DNA from: Alphaproteobacteria bacterium
Lineage (GTDB): Bacteria; Myxococcota_A; UBA796; UBA2385
NCBI GenBank assembly: GCA_020632755.1
Contig: JACKEY010000011.1
Coordinates: forward strand, 62,001-126,000
Direction of reading: 5' to 3'
Length of the DNA: 64,000 nt
The translations under genes and the position numbers were made by a program. Below the pieces are notes generated by a model, which was not told the DNA's origin, ran no database searches, and saw only the letters and a program-made list of their open reading frames with translations. The stretch's first letter is position 1; every line of letters starts with the position of its first letter. Below, in pieces: positions 34,358 to 46,282 of the stretch.

Positions 34358-35641
34358 ATGTCCAAGGTCCACCTCGCCAAGGGAATGCGGGATCACCTCC
34401 CGCAGTCGATGATCCACCGCCAGCGCGTGATCGCCACGATCCAGCAGGTGTTCGCCCGGTATGGCTTCGAGCCGCTGGAGACACCCGCCATGGAGCGCAT
34501 CGAGACGCTCATGGGCAAGTACGGCGAAGAAGGCGACAAGCTGGTCTTCAAGGTGCTCAAGCGCGGCGAGGGCGAGCAGCGCGGCGAGGTCGACCAGGCC
34601 CTGCGCTACGACCTGACCGTGCCGCTGGCGCGCGTCGTCGCCATGAACCCCCAGCTGGTGCTGCCGTTCAAGCGCTACCAGATCGCCCCGGTCTGGCGGG
34701 CCGACAAGCCGCAGAAGGGCCGCTTCCGCGAGTTCTACCAGTGCGACGTCGACACCATCGGCGCCCCCTGCGGGCTGGCCGACGCCGAGTGCCTGGCGGT
34801 GGCCCACGACGCGCTGTCGGCGCTCGGCTTCACCGACTTCACCATCCGGCTCAACGATCGGCGGCTGCTGCGGGCGCTGGCCATCGAGATCGACGCCGCC
34901 GACCGCGAGACCGACATGCTCGTGGCCGTCGACAAGCTCGACAAGATCGGCCGCGACGGCGTCACCGCCGAGCTGTCGCGCCGTGGCTTCGCCGACGCGC
35001 AGATCGCCCGGCTGTGGGAGCTGCTCGACGGCGCCCCCATCCCGGGCGCCGAAGCGGCGGAAGCGACCCTGGCCCAGGTCACCGAGCTGGCCGTGGCCAT
35101 GGGCGTCGACCCGGCCCGGCTGCGCATCGACCGCACGCTGGCCCGCGGGCTCGACTACTACACCGGCCCCGTCTACGAGATCGTGCTCGAGGACGGCGGC
35201 GTCGGCACCGTCACGGCGGGCGGCCGCTACGACGGGCTCATCGGCATGTTCAGCGGGCGGGAGATCCCGGCCGTCGGCATCAGCCTGGGCCTGGAGCGCC
35301 TGGTCGTGGTGATGGAGGAGCGGGGCATGTTCGCCGACCAGGCGACCACCACCGACGTGTGGGTGACCGTGTTCTCCGACGACCAGCTGCCCGCCAGCCT
35401 GGCGGCGGTGCGCGCCTTCCGCGACGCCGGCGTCAACGCGGAAGTCAGCCTGGAACCGAAGAAGCTCGGCAAGCAGTTCAAGGCCGCCGACAAGCGCGGC
35501 GTGCGCTGGACCGTCGTCATCGGCCCGGACGAAGCCGCCGCCGGGCAGGTGCAGCTCAAGGATCTGCGCAGCGGCGAAGGCGAGAGCCTGTCGCTGGCGG
35601 CGGCGGTGGCCCGCGTGGCCGGGGCGCAGACCGACGGCTGA
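34358..35641 (+). CDS. hisS: Histidyl-tRNA synthetase
   Basis: 427 residues, a class II synthetase that charges tRNA-His. Diagnostic segments are LAKGMRDHLP at the N-terminus, RYDLTVPLARVVA, motif 2 (YQIAPVWRADKPQKGRFREF), the histidine-specific LARGLDYYTGPVYE, and motif 3 (GISLGLERLVV). The C-terminal anticodon-binding domain begins near VWVTVFSDDQL and includes KKLGKQFKAADKRGVRWTVV. Length and order are normal. It is followed after 90 bases by the SRPBCC membrane protein on the same strand, with an inverted repeat between them. Confidence 0.97.
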   Translation: MSKVHLAKGMRDHLPQSMIHRQRVIATIQQVFARYGFEPLETPAMERIETLMGKYGEEGDKLVFKVLKRGEGEQRGEVDQALRYDLTVPLARVVAMNPQLVLPFKRYQIAPVWRADKPQKGRFREFYQCDVDTIGAPCGLADAECLAVAHDALSALGFTDFTIRLNDRRLLRALAIEIDAADRETDMLVAVDKLDKIGRDGVTAELSRRGFADAQIARLWELLDGAPIPGAEAAEATLAQVTELAVAMGVDPARLRIDRTLARGLDYYTGPVYEIVLEDGGVGTVTAGGRYDGLIGMFSGREIPAVGISLGLERLVVVMEERGMFADQATTTDVWVTVFSDDQLPASLAAVRAFRDAGVNAEVSLEPKKLGKQFKAADKRGVRWTVVIGPDEAAAGQVQLKDLRSGEGESLSLAAAVARVAGAQTDG

Positions 35642-35650
35642 GCGCGCGAT

Positions 35651-35685
35651 CCTGTAGGATTCCGCACAGTGGGAATCCACACAGG
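35651..35685. repeat. Bulged inverted repeat between hisS and the next gene
   Basis: CCTGT-A-GGATTCC, an eight-base loop, then GGAATCC-AC-ACAGG: twelve paired bases with a small asymmetric bulge. A direct repeat TCCACACAG overlaps its right side. It has no T tract, so attenuator, processing site or protein-binding site are all open. Confidence 0.4.
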
Positions 35686-35730
35686 AAGTCCACACAGTCT
35701 GCGCGTCCCCTGCAGAGACGGAGCGTCCCC

Positions 35731-36378
35731 ATGGCCAAGAAGATCCTTCTGGGTGTCGTCGGCATCGTTGTGCTCGCCATCGTCGGCGTGCTCGGCATGG
35801 CCTCGACCCAGCCCGACACCATCCACGTCGAGCGCAGCGTGACCATGAACGCGTCCGCCGCCGACGTGTTCCCCTACGCCAACGACTTCGAGATGTTCAT
35901 GGCGTGGATCCCCTGGACCGAGCTGGATCCCGACCAGAAGGTCGAGTTCAGCGACCCCGCGTCCGGCGTCGGCGCCTGGTACACGTGGCAGGGCAACGAC
36001 CAGGTCGGCAAGGGCCGCATGGAGATCCTGTCGGCCGAGCCCGGCAAGGTCGTCGACAAGCTCGAGTTCATCGAGCCCTTCCCCAGCGTCGCCGAGGCCA
36101 CCCTGCTCATGAAGGACACCGGCACCGATCAGGTCCAGGTCACCTGGTCCTTCGAGCAGCAGGCCGACTTCCCGACCAAGGTCATGTGCGTCTTCATGGA
36201 CATGGACGCCATGATGGGCCCCGACTTCGAGAAGGGCCTGAACAAGCTGCAGGCCCTGGTCGAGAGCGACGTCGCCGCCCGAAAGGTGGCCGAGGCCGAG
36301 GCCAAGGCCGCCCAGGAAGCCGCTGCCGAGGCGGCCGCCGAAGAGGACGTCGACGAGCTGGTGCCGGTCAAGCGCTGA
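35731..36378 (+). CDS. Membrane-anchored SRPBCC (START-like) protein
   Basis: 215 residues. One N-terminal membrane helix (ILLGVVGIVVLAIVGVLGMA) anchors a domain of the SRPBCC/polyketide-cyclase-like fold: HVERSVTMNASAADVFPYAND, the DPASGVGAWYTWQGND segment, and KGRMEILSAEPGKVVDKLEF. This fold usually binds a hydrophobic ligand; no ligand can be named. The C-terminus is an Ala/Glu-rich helix, probably a coiled coil (AEAEAKAAQEAAAEAAAEE). It follows hisS on the same strand and converges on metG across a repeat-like spacer. Confidence 0.85.
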   Translation: MAKKILLGVVGIVVLAIVGVLGMASTQPDTIHVERSVTMNASAADVFPYANDFEMFMAWIPWTELDPDQKVEFSDPASGVGAWYTWQGNDQVGKGRMEILSAEPGKVVDKLEFIEPFPSVAEATLLMKDTGTDQVQVTWSFEQQADFPTKVMCVFMDMDAMMGPDFEKGLNKLQALVESDVAARKVAEAEAKAAQEAAAEAAAEEDVDELVPVKR

Positions 36379-36385
36379 GCCTGCG

Positions 36386-36440
36386 GGGCCCCCCTCCGCC
36401 GGCTTCGCCGGCACCTCCCCCCGCTGAGCAGGGAGAGGGC
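36386..36440. repeat. REP-like palindromic intergenic element
   Basis: The spacer between convergent genes holds GCCGGC-TTC-GCCGGC (36398-36412) flanked by C-rich cccccctcc and cacctccccccg, then gagcaggga gaggg. This layout is like short palindromic intergenic elements found in many GC-rich bacteria. Acting as a terminator for either neighbour is possible; no T tract is present. Confidence 0.45.
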
Positions 36441-36469
36441 CGCAGGCCGGGTCGGAGGGGCGCTGCGCT

Positions 36470-38482
36470 TCAGCGCACCGGCGTCCCGGGCAGCACCGGC
36501 TCGGTGACCGTGCACAGGCCCTTCACCTGCTTGCCGCCGGCCGCGAGCATCATGCCCTGGCTCTCGACGCCGCGGAGCTTGGCGGGCTTGAGGTTGGCCA
36601 CGACGATGACCGTCTGGCCGATCAGGGTCTCGGGCTCGAAGCGGCTGGCGATGCCGGCGACGATGGTGCGGGGGGTCTCCTCGCCCACGTCGACCTTGAA
36701 GACCAGCAGCCGGTCGGCGTCGGGGTGCGGCGCGGCTTCGAGGATGCGGCCCGTCTTGAGCTCGACCTTGGCGAAGTCGTCGATGGAGATGAGGTCCTTG
36801 CTGTCTTCGGCCACGGGGGGCTCCTTCTTCGGTGCGGGAGGGGGCTTGGGCTTGCGGTCGAGCTTGTCGGCGGGGGCCGCGGTGCCCTTGCCGCCGCCCA
36901 CGCCGTCGAGGAGCTGCTGCACGCGGGCCGGCAGCTCCATCATGCGGGGGAACACCGGGTCGCCCGGGGGCAGCACGGCCCCTTCGGTCAGGCCGTCCAG
37001 CCCGTCGACGCGGTGCAGCGGCAGCGGGGCGTCGCCGGTCAGGCCGAGCTGGGCGAGCAGCGCCTGGGCCTTGCCGGGCATCACCGGCTGCAGCAGCAGC
37101 GCCGCGACCCGCACGATCTCCAGGCAGCGCCGCAGCACGGCGCCCAGGCGGGCGTGGTCGCCGTTGCGGTTGAGCGCCCAGGGTTCCTGCGTGTCGATGT
37201 ACTTGTTGCCGGCGCCGATCAACTCCCACAGGGCGTCGAAGGCCCGGTCGAAGTGCAGCGCCTCGAGCTCGGCCGTGTAGGTGCCGGCCGCGCGGGTGCA
37301 CAGCACATCGAGCGCCTCGTCGGCGGCCGTGGTCTCGCCGAGCGCCCGCACCTCGCCCCCGAGCCACTTGTGGCTCATGGACACGGCGCGGTGCAGCAGG
37401 TTGCCCAGGTCGTTGGCCAGGTCGGCGTTGTAGCGGGCCATCAGCGCGCTGTGGCTGAAGTCGCCGTCCGACCCGAAGGAGATCTCGCGCAGCAGGTGGT
37501 AGCGGAAGGTGTCGACGCCGTACTCGTCGATGAGCAGGTGCGGATCGACGACGTTGCCGAGCGACTTGCTCATCTTCTGCCCCTCGACCGTCCACCAGCC
37601 GTGGGCGTACAGGCAGCGGGCCGGGGTCAGCCCCAGCGCGAAGAGCATGGTCGACCAGTACACGCTGTGCGTGGTCAGGATGTCCTTGCCGACCAGCTGG
37701 TGGTCGGCGGGCCAGTACTTCGCGAACAGCTCGCTGGTCGGGCCGTCGGGGTGGTAGCCGAGCGCCGTGATGTAGTTGAGCAGCGCGTCGAACCACACAT
37801 AGGTGACGAACTGGTCGTCCCACGGGAAGGGGATGCCCCAGCTCATCCGGCTGGCCGGCCGGCTGATGCACAGGTCGCCCACGTCCTTCTTCAGGTAGCC
37901 GAGCACCTCGTTGCGGCGGCTCTCGGGCTGGACGAAGTCGGGGTGCCGGTCCAGCCAGTCCCGCAGCTGGTCGGCGTACTTGCCCATCCGGAAGAACCAG
38001 TTGGTCTCGCGGACCCACTCGACGGGCTGGCCGGTGTCGGGGCACTTGCCGTCGACCAGGTCCTTCTCGGTCCAGAAGCGCTCGGCCGAGGTGCTGTACC
38101 AGCCCTCGTAGACGTCCTCGTAGAGATCGCCCTGGTCCTTGAGCTTCTGCAGCACGGCCTGGACCACGCGCTCGTGGCGCGGCTCGGTGGTGCGGATGAA
38201 GTCGTCGTAGCGGATGCCCAGGGCCTGCCACAGGCGCTGGTAGGGCTGGACCATCTCGTCGACGTGCTGCTGGGGGCTGATGCCCTTCTTGTCGGCGGCC
38301 TGGAGCACCTTCTGGCCGTGCTCGTCCACGCCGGTCAGGAAGTGCACGGACCGGCCGTTCATGCGGTGCCAGCGGCTCACGACGTCGGCGGCCACGGTCG
38401 TGTACGCGTGGCCCAGGTGGGGCTTGTCGTTGACGTAGTAGATGGGCGTCGTGACGTAGTAGCGGTCAGCGGAACCAGCCAT
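36470..38482 (-). CDS. metG: Methionyl-tRNA synthetase with C-terminal tRNA-binding domain
   Basis: 670 residues, class I. HLGH lies at residues 22-25 and the second signature is GQKMSKSLGNVV. The connective insertion has a single Cys (DGKCPDTGQPVEWV) rather than four, so a structural zinc site is probably absent. The C-terminal OB-fold of the EMAP/Trbp111 type (about 570-670) is shown by IDDFAKVELKTGRILEAAPH and ANLKPAKLRGVESQGMMLA, and usually promotes dimerisation and tRNA binding. A Pro/Lys linker precedes it. The gene is transcribed alone; the divergent neighbour begins 126 bases away. Confidence 0.97.
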   Translation of the reverse strand: MAGSADRYYVTTPIYYVNDKPHLGHAYTTVAADVVSRWHRMNGRSVHFLTGVDEHGQKVLQAADKKGISPQQHVDEMVQPYQRLWQALGIRYDDFIRTTEPRHERVVQAVLQKLKDQGDLYEDVYEGWYSTSAERFWTEKDLVDGKCPDTGQPVEWVRETNWFFRMGKYADQLRDWLDRHPDFVQPESRRNEVLGYLKKDVGDLCISRPASRMSWGIPFPWDDQFVTYVWFDALLNYITALGYHPDGPTSELFAKYWPADHQLVGKDILTTHSVYWSTMLFALGLTPARCLYAHGWWTVEGQKMSKSLGNVVDPHLLIDEYGVDTFRYHLLREISFGSDGDFSHSALMARYNADLANDLGNLLHRAVSMSHKWLGGEVRALGETTAADEALDVLCTRAAGTYTAELEALHFDRAFDALWELIGAGNKYIDTQEPWALNRNGDHARLGAVLRRCLEIVRVAALLLQPVMPGKAQALLAQLGLTGDAPLPLHRVDGLDGLTEGAVLPPGDPVFPRMMELPARVQQLLDGVGGGKGTAAPADKLDRKPKPPPAPKKEPPVAEDSKDLISIDDFAKVELKTGRILEAAPHPDADRLLVFKVDVGEETPRTIVAGIASRFEPETLIGQTVIVVANLKPAKLRGVESQGMMLAAGGKQVKGLCTVTEPVLPGTPVR

Positions 38483-38607
38483 GGTGCACCTCCTCGGCGG
38501 GAGCGGGCGGCTTCGTAGTGCCAGGGGCCGCCGGGGGCAACACCGCGGGGCCCGGCCGAGGGGGCGCGAGGTTGTGCGAGGGGGGGCCCCGCGATACCGG
38601 CGGCCCC

Positions 38608-39513
38608 ATGATTCGTGCCATCGGCTGGTCCAACGATCCCTTCTCCCCCGCGGAACCCGGGCGGCTCTGCCGTGGCCGGGAGCGCTGGATCGAGTCCTTC
38701 CAGCTCGACGACCCGCCCGAGCTGCACCGGGTCGTGGTCAGCGGCGCGGCCTTCACCGACGACAGCGCCCGGGACGCCGACCGCGGCCTGTCCTGCAGCG
38801 GCGTCGAGCTCCACCAGGTCATCGACGCCCTGTTCGGCGACGACATCGTGGTCGCCTGGTGCGAAGAAGGCCACCCGCTGCAGATCCCCGACGGCGCCAT
38901 CGGCGTCGAGGAGTACGACCTGCGCCGCCCTGGCGGCCCGTTGTTCCGCTGGACCGTGCGCTGGCTGATGGTCTGCGAGACCGTCGAGCAGCTCCAGGCA
39001 GCCCTGGCGGCGGGGGCCGAGTGCCTGACCGTGCACCCGGGTCCCGACGACGAAGAAGCCGCGGGCGAGCTCCCGGCCCTGGACGACGACGGCCAGCCCG
39101 TCAGCGCCCTGCGCGACGCCATCTTCCTGCTGACCGGCAGCCGCCACCACGGCCAGCCCGTGCGGCGCTTCCAGCCCGGCGCCATCGCGGTGGCCCTGGA
39201 CCACTGCGACGTGCTGGTGCTGGTCCACCAGGACAAGCACACGCCCTGCCTGGCCATCTACAGCGAAGACCCCATCGACGTCGACGACGTCATGGTCGAC
39301 CTGGCCCGCGCGGCCGGCGCGCTGGCGGTGCCCTTCGCCATCCCGCCCATGCTGGCCCGCTGGGATCGCGCCCTGTGGGAGCTCCGCCAGGACTGGGACG
39401 AAGACAAGGACGGCGAGTTCCCCGTGCCCCCGGCGCCCGAAGGCAGCTGGGGCTGGGGTCGTCGCCGCAAGAAGGGCCGGCGGGACGACGGCGACGGCTA
39501 CGACGAAGAGTAG
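38608..39513 (+). CDS. Hypothetical cytoplasmic protein
   Basis: 301 residues from ATG 38608; the frame is open further upstream to 38518, but that part is Gly/Arg-rich and looks non-coding. There is no signal peptide. The protein is acidic with a basic patch near the end (WGWGRRRKKGRRDDG). Phrases such as GLSCSGVELHQVIDALFGDDIVVAW and DHCDVLVLVHQDKHTPCLAIYS suggest an alpha/beta fold. No family was recognised. It converges on 39532-41727 with an 18-base gap. Confidence 0.7.
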   Translation: MIRAIGWSNDPFSPAEPGRLCRGRERWIESFQLDDPPELHRVVVSGAAFTDDSARDADRGLSCSGVELHQVIDALFGDDIVVAWCEEGHPLQIPDGAIGVEEYDLRRPGGPLFRWTVRWLMVCETVEQLQAALAAGAECLTVHPGPDDEEAAGELPALDDDGQPVSALRDAIFLLTGSRHHGQPVRRFQPGAIAVALDHCDVLVLVHQDKHTPCLAIYSEDPIDVDDVMVDLARAAGALAVPFAIPPMLARWDRALWELRQDWDEDKDGEFPVPPAPEGSWGWGRRRKKGRRDDGDGYDEE

Positions 39514-39531
39514 CGTCGCCGTCCGGGGCGC

Positions 39532-41727
<2,196 letters not shown>

Positions 41728-41856
41728 GGGAGAACTCCTTGGGAGGGACCCAGGAGCCTACTCCGATGACGTCTGCGCGGGGCCCTTCGGCGGTCCTACC
41801 TGGTTGGCCAGACAACCCGGGACCACCGGCACCAGGCCGAGACCGTCGTGCGCAGC

Positions 41857-41910
41857 CGCCAGCGACCTGCTCGTGCTCATCCGGCGCGAACGGGTACCGG
41901 TCGTCGCCGT
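41857..41910 (-). pseudogene. Remnant of the 3' end of a 46283-type lipoprotein gene
   Basis: 54 bases that match 46273-46326 with only a few differences. On the minus strand they code DDRYPFAPDEHE, against DDLYPFAPDEIE at the C-terminus of 46283-47392. No other part of that gene is seen here, so this is a leftover of an older tandem duplication. Confidence 0.65.
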
Positions 41911-41919
41911 CCGGACGGC

Positions 41920-43869
41920 TCAGCCCCCGAAGCCCACGGAGTCCAAGCTCATGTACCAGACGGCATCTTCGGAGGCCGCGCCGAAGGTGGAGTCGCCGGT
42001 GAGCGTCGTGCTGTCGTCGGACCACCGGTAGTAGGTCGTGGTGCCGAACCCGGCGTCCCCGTCGGTGCCCGGCGTGTTCGACCAGTAGTAGCCGACGTAG
42101 CTGCTGTCGCAGCTCCAGCCGGCGCCCATCAGGTACCAGCTGCTCGCAGACACGGTGAAGTCGGGGTCGGCCGTGAAGAAGCCGGTGTCGTCCGTCATGG
42201 GGACCCCGGTCTCCGACCACTCCAGGGTCCACTCGGTGGCGTCGTCGGGCTCGACGTCCGAGCTGAAGATGTACCAGTCCAGGGAATAGTCGCTGGCGCT
42301 TCGTCCAGCATGCCGCCGATGGTCTCGACCAGTGCGTCGACCTGGCTTCGATGGTGTTGAGCAGGATTCCAGGTGCCCGACGAGCTGGAGTCCGCGCCTG
42401 ATGGTCGTCGAGGTGGGCACGCGCAGCCGTCGAAGTCGTCGCAGGAGAAGCTGACGTTGTCGCCCAGATCGATGATGCTGCAGCCCGCGAGGTCCGGGGA
42501 TGTCGTTGGGCTCTGTTGTCGTCGTCGGTGCCTTCTTCACCGAAGTCGATGACATCGGCGAACAGGGTGCCGCCATCCCACCGCATGCCGCCGCCAGTTG
42601 TCGTCGCCCGTGGTGTTGCCGACGGCGGGAGCTCGTGGCATCGGTGCCGGTCCAGTCGACGTTGAAGCGAGAAGCGGACACCGCCCACGCCACCGGCCGC
42701 TTCGTTAAGCGTTCCACAGGACGTCGTCCAGGTCCATGAGGAGCAACTCTTCGGTGAGGTACCGCTCGAAATAGCTGCCGCCGATGGCAGCTGGTGCCTG
42801 AGCGGTGACGACCTCGACGCGTTCCCAGAGGGTGCTGTCCATGAGCACGCCCCGCCGGCGTAGTCGGCGGTGTTGTCGACGATGAGCGTGTCGCTGATCC
42901 ACGTCGTGCAGCCGAGCGTGGCGATGCCGCCGCCTGAGAAGGCGGTAGTTCTCGGCGACGACGCTGCGGTCCAGCCGGATCGTCGTTTCGAGGTGGTGTG
43001 CTCGCAGATGCTGCCGCCCATGCGGTCGCCGTAGGTGGCGCCTGTCGTGCCCGCACCGTGGGTCAGGGTCAGGTCGCGGACCACCACGGCGATTCCGGCC
43101 GCGGTCGTCCCCACGACGGATCCGGACACCGGCGCTGTCCAGGTCACTGCACCTGGGTCCTCGCTCATGCTGGCGAGCGGCGTCGGTTCTCGACCGTGAC
43201 GTTGACGTAGTAGTCACCGTCGCAGAACCACAGCGTGCCGTCTTCGTCCAGGGTCACCGCTGCGGGCTTGTCGCTCGTGCCGGTGGACGGCATCGGTCCA
43301 GTCGGTCCAGGAGCGGTCGCTGGCTCCCCACGACGCCATGCTGGCTTTCGGACGCCGCCGTCGCAGTCGTCGTCCCAGCTGTTGCATTATCTCCTCGGCG
43401 CTGGGTGTACCGCGTCGTTGCTGTCGTCACAGTCGGTAACGGCGAGGTAGCTGTCGGCAGGTCGCAGGTCACCGTCGAGATCGAGCTGTCGCCGTAGCCG
43501 TCGCCGTCGCCGTCGGCGTACCGTGGGCGTCGGTCGCGCTGTCGTCGATCCCGCCGTTGCAGTCGTCGTCGACGTCGTTGTAGGTCTCGTGCGCCCGGGC
43601 ACACCGTCGGGTCGCCGTCGTCGCAGTCCTCGATGCTGGGTAGCCGTCGCCGTCGGCGTCGATCGGCCCGTCGGTGTCGGTGTCGGTGTCGGTGCGGTGT
43701 CCGCGTCCGTGTCGCCGTCGGTGTCAGTGTCCGCGCCGGTGTCAGTGTCCGCGTCGGTGTCGCCGCCGTCGGTGTTGGTGTCGGTGTCCCGTCGTCCTTG
43801 TCCCCGCAAGCGAGCAGGCTCAGGAGAGGGCCAGGACGGCGGGAGGGACAGCAGGTGCATCGAGCGCAT
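41920..43869 (-). pseudogene. MopE/beta-helix lipoprotein gene with many frameshifts
   Basis: A close paralog of 39532-41727 in many pieces. It starts at ATG 43869 (MRSMHLLSLP). The lipobox region reads LLACGDKDDG in a shifted frame, followed by MopE motifs, the beta-helix region (LDEDGTLWFCDGDYYVNV in a shifted frame) and an intact C-terminus from about 42300 to the stop at 41920 (LDWYIFSSDVEPDDATEW, YRWSDDSTTLTGD). At least ten single-base gains or losses are needed. Because the same damage continues into the 3' end of the next gene, low sequence quality is more likely than decay. If so, the real gene would be about 700 residues. Confidence 0.7.
43668..43795. repeat. GTCGGT array with indels
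   Basis: Hexamer array of the 41920-43869 gene. It differs from the array at 41513-41646 by lost single bases (for example gtcggtgcggtg) that break the frame. Confidence 0.5.
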
Positions 43870-43927
43870 GGGGACTCGGGAGAGGACCGGAGCGTAACGA
43901 TGCCGTCCGCGGGGATTCCGGCCCTGT

Positions 43928-46246
43928 TCAGTCGAGGCGGCGGAGGGCGTCGAAGTTTAATCCAGGCGTAGCGCTCGCCGCCGATGCTGTCGTAGAGGAT
44001 CGTCGCCTGAGAGCGGGTGCCGCCGATTGGTAGACGTAGGTCCCGGTGCCGAAGCCGGCGTCGCTGTCGCTGCTCCCTACATCCGCCCAGAAGTAGTCCG
44101 GGCGGCTCGACCTGCAGTCCCAGCTGGCGCTGGCCGCGTACCAGTGCCGGTTTGATCGGCACGTCGTCGACCTCGATCCGCTGCCAGCCGAGCCTGCTGG
44201 TCATCGCACCGCCGGCCTTCGTCCCACAGCAGCTCCCACGTCACGTCGGAGCTGCTGCTGGGCCCGTCGCTCGCGGAAGACGTACCAGTGGATGGAGCAG
44301 CTTCGCGACCCCGTCCAGGAGAAGGCAGTCGGTGAGGATCCGTCGAGCTGGTCGGCCTCGACCGCGTTGAGCAGCACATAGCTGCGGGTGCTGCTCCAGT
44401 CGTCGCCGCCCAGCTCCGCGAGCTCGCTCTCGTAGCAGTCGGTGTGGTCGCAGAACACGCGCACGTCGTCGCCGAGCAGCAGCTGCGTGTCGCTCAGGTC
44501 GTGGGTGACGTCGTAGGGATCGTTGTCGTCGCTCGTGCCGGCCTCTCCGAAGTCGAGCGCATCCCCCGTGAAGGTGCTGCGCACGTTGTGCAGCACGCCG
44601 CCGTACCAGTCGTCGTCGCTGTTCGCGAGGACGGCGGAGCGGCCGCCCTCGGACACGGTCCAGGTGACGTCGCTGTTCTCCCAGCCGATCCCGCCCAGCA
44701 CCCGCGACTGGTTGTCGACGACGATGACGTCCTCGAGCTCGACGTCGATGTACGCCGACGAGTCGTAGACGGCGAAGTAGGCCCCCCCGGCCGACCCGAC
44801 CGCGAAATTGTCGGAGATCTCGACGTCCCGCATGGTGACGTCCCCGTCGTAGGTCGACACCCCGCCGCCGGTCCCCTCGCTGTCGTTCTCGGTGACGACG
44901 ACGGACTCCAGGATCAGGTCGCAGCCCAGCGCCCAGATGCCGCCTCCGCCCAGCCCGCCCTGGTTCTCGCGGACCACGCTGTCCCGCACCGTCAGCTGGG
45001 AGCTGCCGGTCTCGTCCGAGCAGGCGATGCCGCCGGCCGTCTCGAAGTCGGTCGTGGGGTCGTCGTCGCCCAGGCCGTGCTGCAGGGTGAGCCCCTCGAT
45101 CCCGACCTCGACCGAGGCCGCCTCGGCCTGGACGACGGGCCCGGTCTCCGCGCCGTCGAGGATCGTGGCGTCGGCTTCGCCCGACATGCTCCGGATCGAG
45201 GCGTCGGCGCTGACGTCCAGGTTGACGTAGTGCGTGCCCGCGCAGAACCAGAGCGTGCCGGGCTCGTCGATCGCCAGCCCGGCCGGGCTGCTCGAAGTGC
45301 CGGTCAGGGCGTCGGCCCAGTCGGTCCAGCGGCCGCTGCTGTCGGAGAAGCCGGCGCCGCCGTCCTCGTCGACGGCGTCGTCACAGTCGTCGTCGATGCC
45401 GTTGCAGACCTCGCCTGCGTCCGGGTTCACGCTCGCCTGGCCGTCGTCGCAGTCCGACGCATCGTCGACATAGCCATCGGGTGCGGCGCAGGCCGCGGTG
45501 CTGTGGTCGGCATCGCCGAAGCCGTCGCCGTCGTCGTCGAGGTACCAGGTGGTCTCGTCGACGGCGTCTTCGTCGATGACGTCGTCGCAGTCGTCGTCGA
45601 TGTCGTTGCAGATCTCGTCTGCCCCGGGAGAGACCGACGCGTCGGCATCGTCGCAGTCGCTGTCGTCGTCCACCCAGCCGTCCGACGGGCCGCAGGCCGT
45701 CTGCGACGTGGTCGCATCGCCGAAGCCGTCCCCGTCCCCGTCGGCGAAGAACACGCTGCCGTCGGCCGGGTCGTCGTCCACCTCGCCGTCGCAGTCGTCG
45801 TCGACGTCATTGCAGATCTCCTCGGCGCCGGGGAAGACCGCGTCGTCCGCATCGTCGCAGTCGCTGCCGTCGGCGACCGCGCCGGCTGGCTGCGCGCAGG
45901 CCCGCCGCCCGGAGGCGGCGTCGCCAAAGCCGTCCTCGTCGGCGTCGTCGTACCAGTCCGCGCCGTCGACGGGGTCCTCGTCGATCTCTCCGTCACAGTC
46001 GTCGTCGACGTCGTTGCAGGTCTCGTCGGCGCCCGGGAAGACCGTCGGGTCGGCATCGTCGCAGTCTTCGTCGTCGGGGCTGCCGTCGCCGTCGGCGTCC
46101 GGCCCGTCGGTGCCTCCGCTGTCCAGGCCCAGGTCCCAGCCGGCGTCACCGCCGTCGCCATCACCACCGTCGTCTTCGTCCGCCTTGTCACCGCAGGCGG
46201 TCAGGAGCAGACAGATCGAGAGCAGGCCGAGGGAAGCGCGTCGCAT
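43928..46246 (-). CDS. MopE/beta-helix lipoprotein, frameshifts in last 400 bases
   Basis: Intact from ATG 46246 to about 44330 (about 665 residues), then several single-base frame changes up to the restored stop at 43928; the expected length is about 770. Cys18 (LLTAC) is followed by GDKADED. Five MopE-type motifs follow (DCDDADPTVFPGADETCND, DCDDADDAVFPGAEEICND, DCDDADASVSPGADEICND and others). The beta-helix region comes next (LTLQHGLG, DSVVRENQGGLGGGGIWALG, DVEISDNFAVGS) and the tail includes VTWELLWDEG and LYDSIGGERYAWI in shifted frames. It is a paralog of 39532-41727 but more diverged. Its break pattern matches the neighbouring broken gene. Confidence 0.75.
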
Positions 46247-46282
46247 GCGGTCACCCTACTGCGGCGATGTTCCGCCAGCGAC

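Noticed and set aside
41920..43869. True pseudogene as the first choice
   Set aside because: Kept only as a label for a broken frame; damage that crosses into the next gene favours sequence error. Neither can be proved from one sequence.
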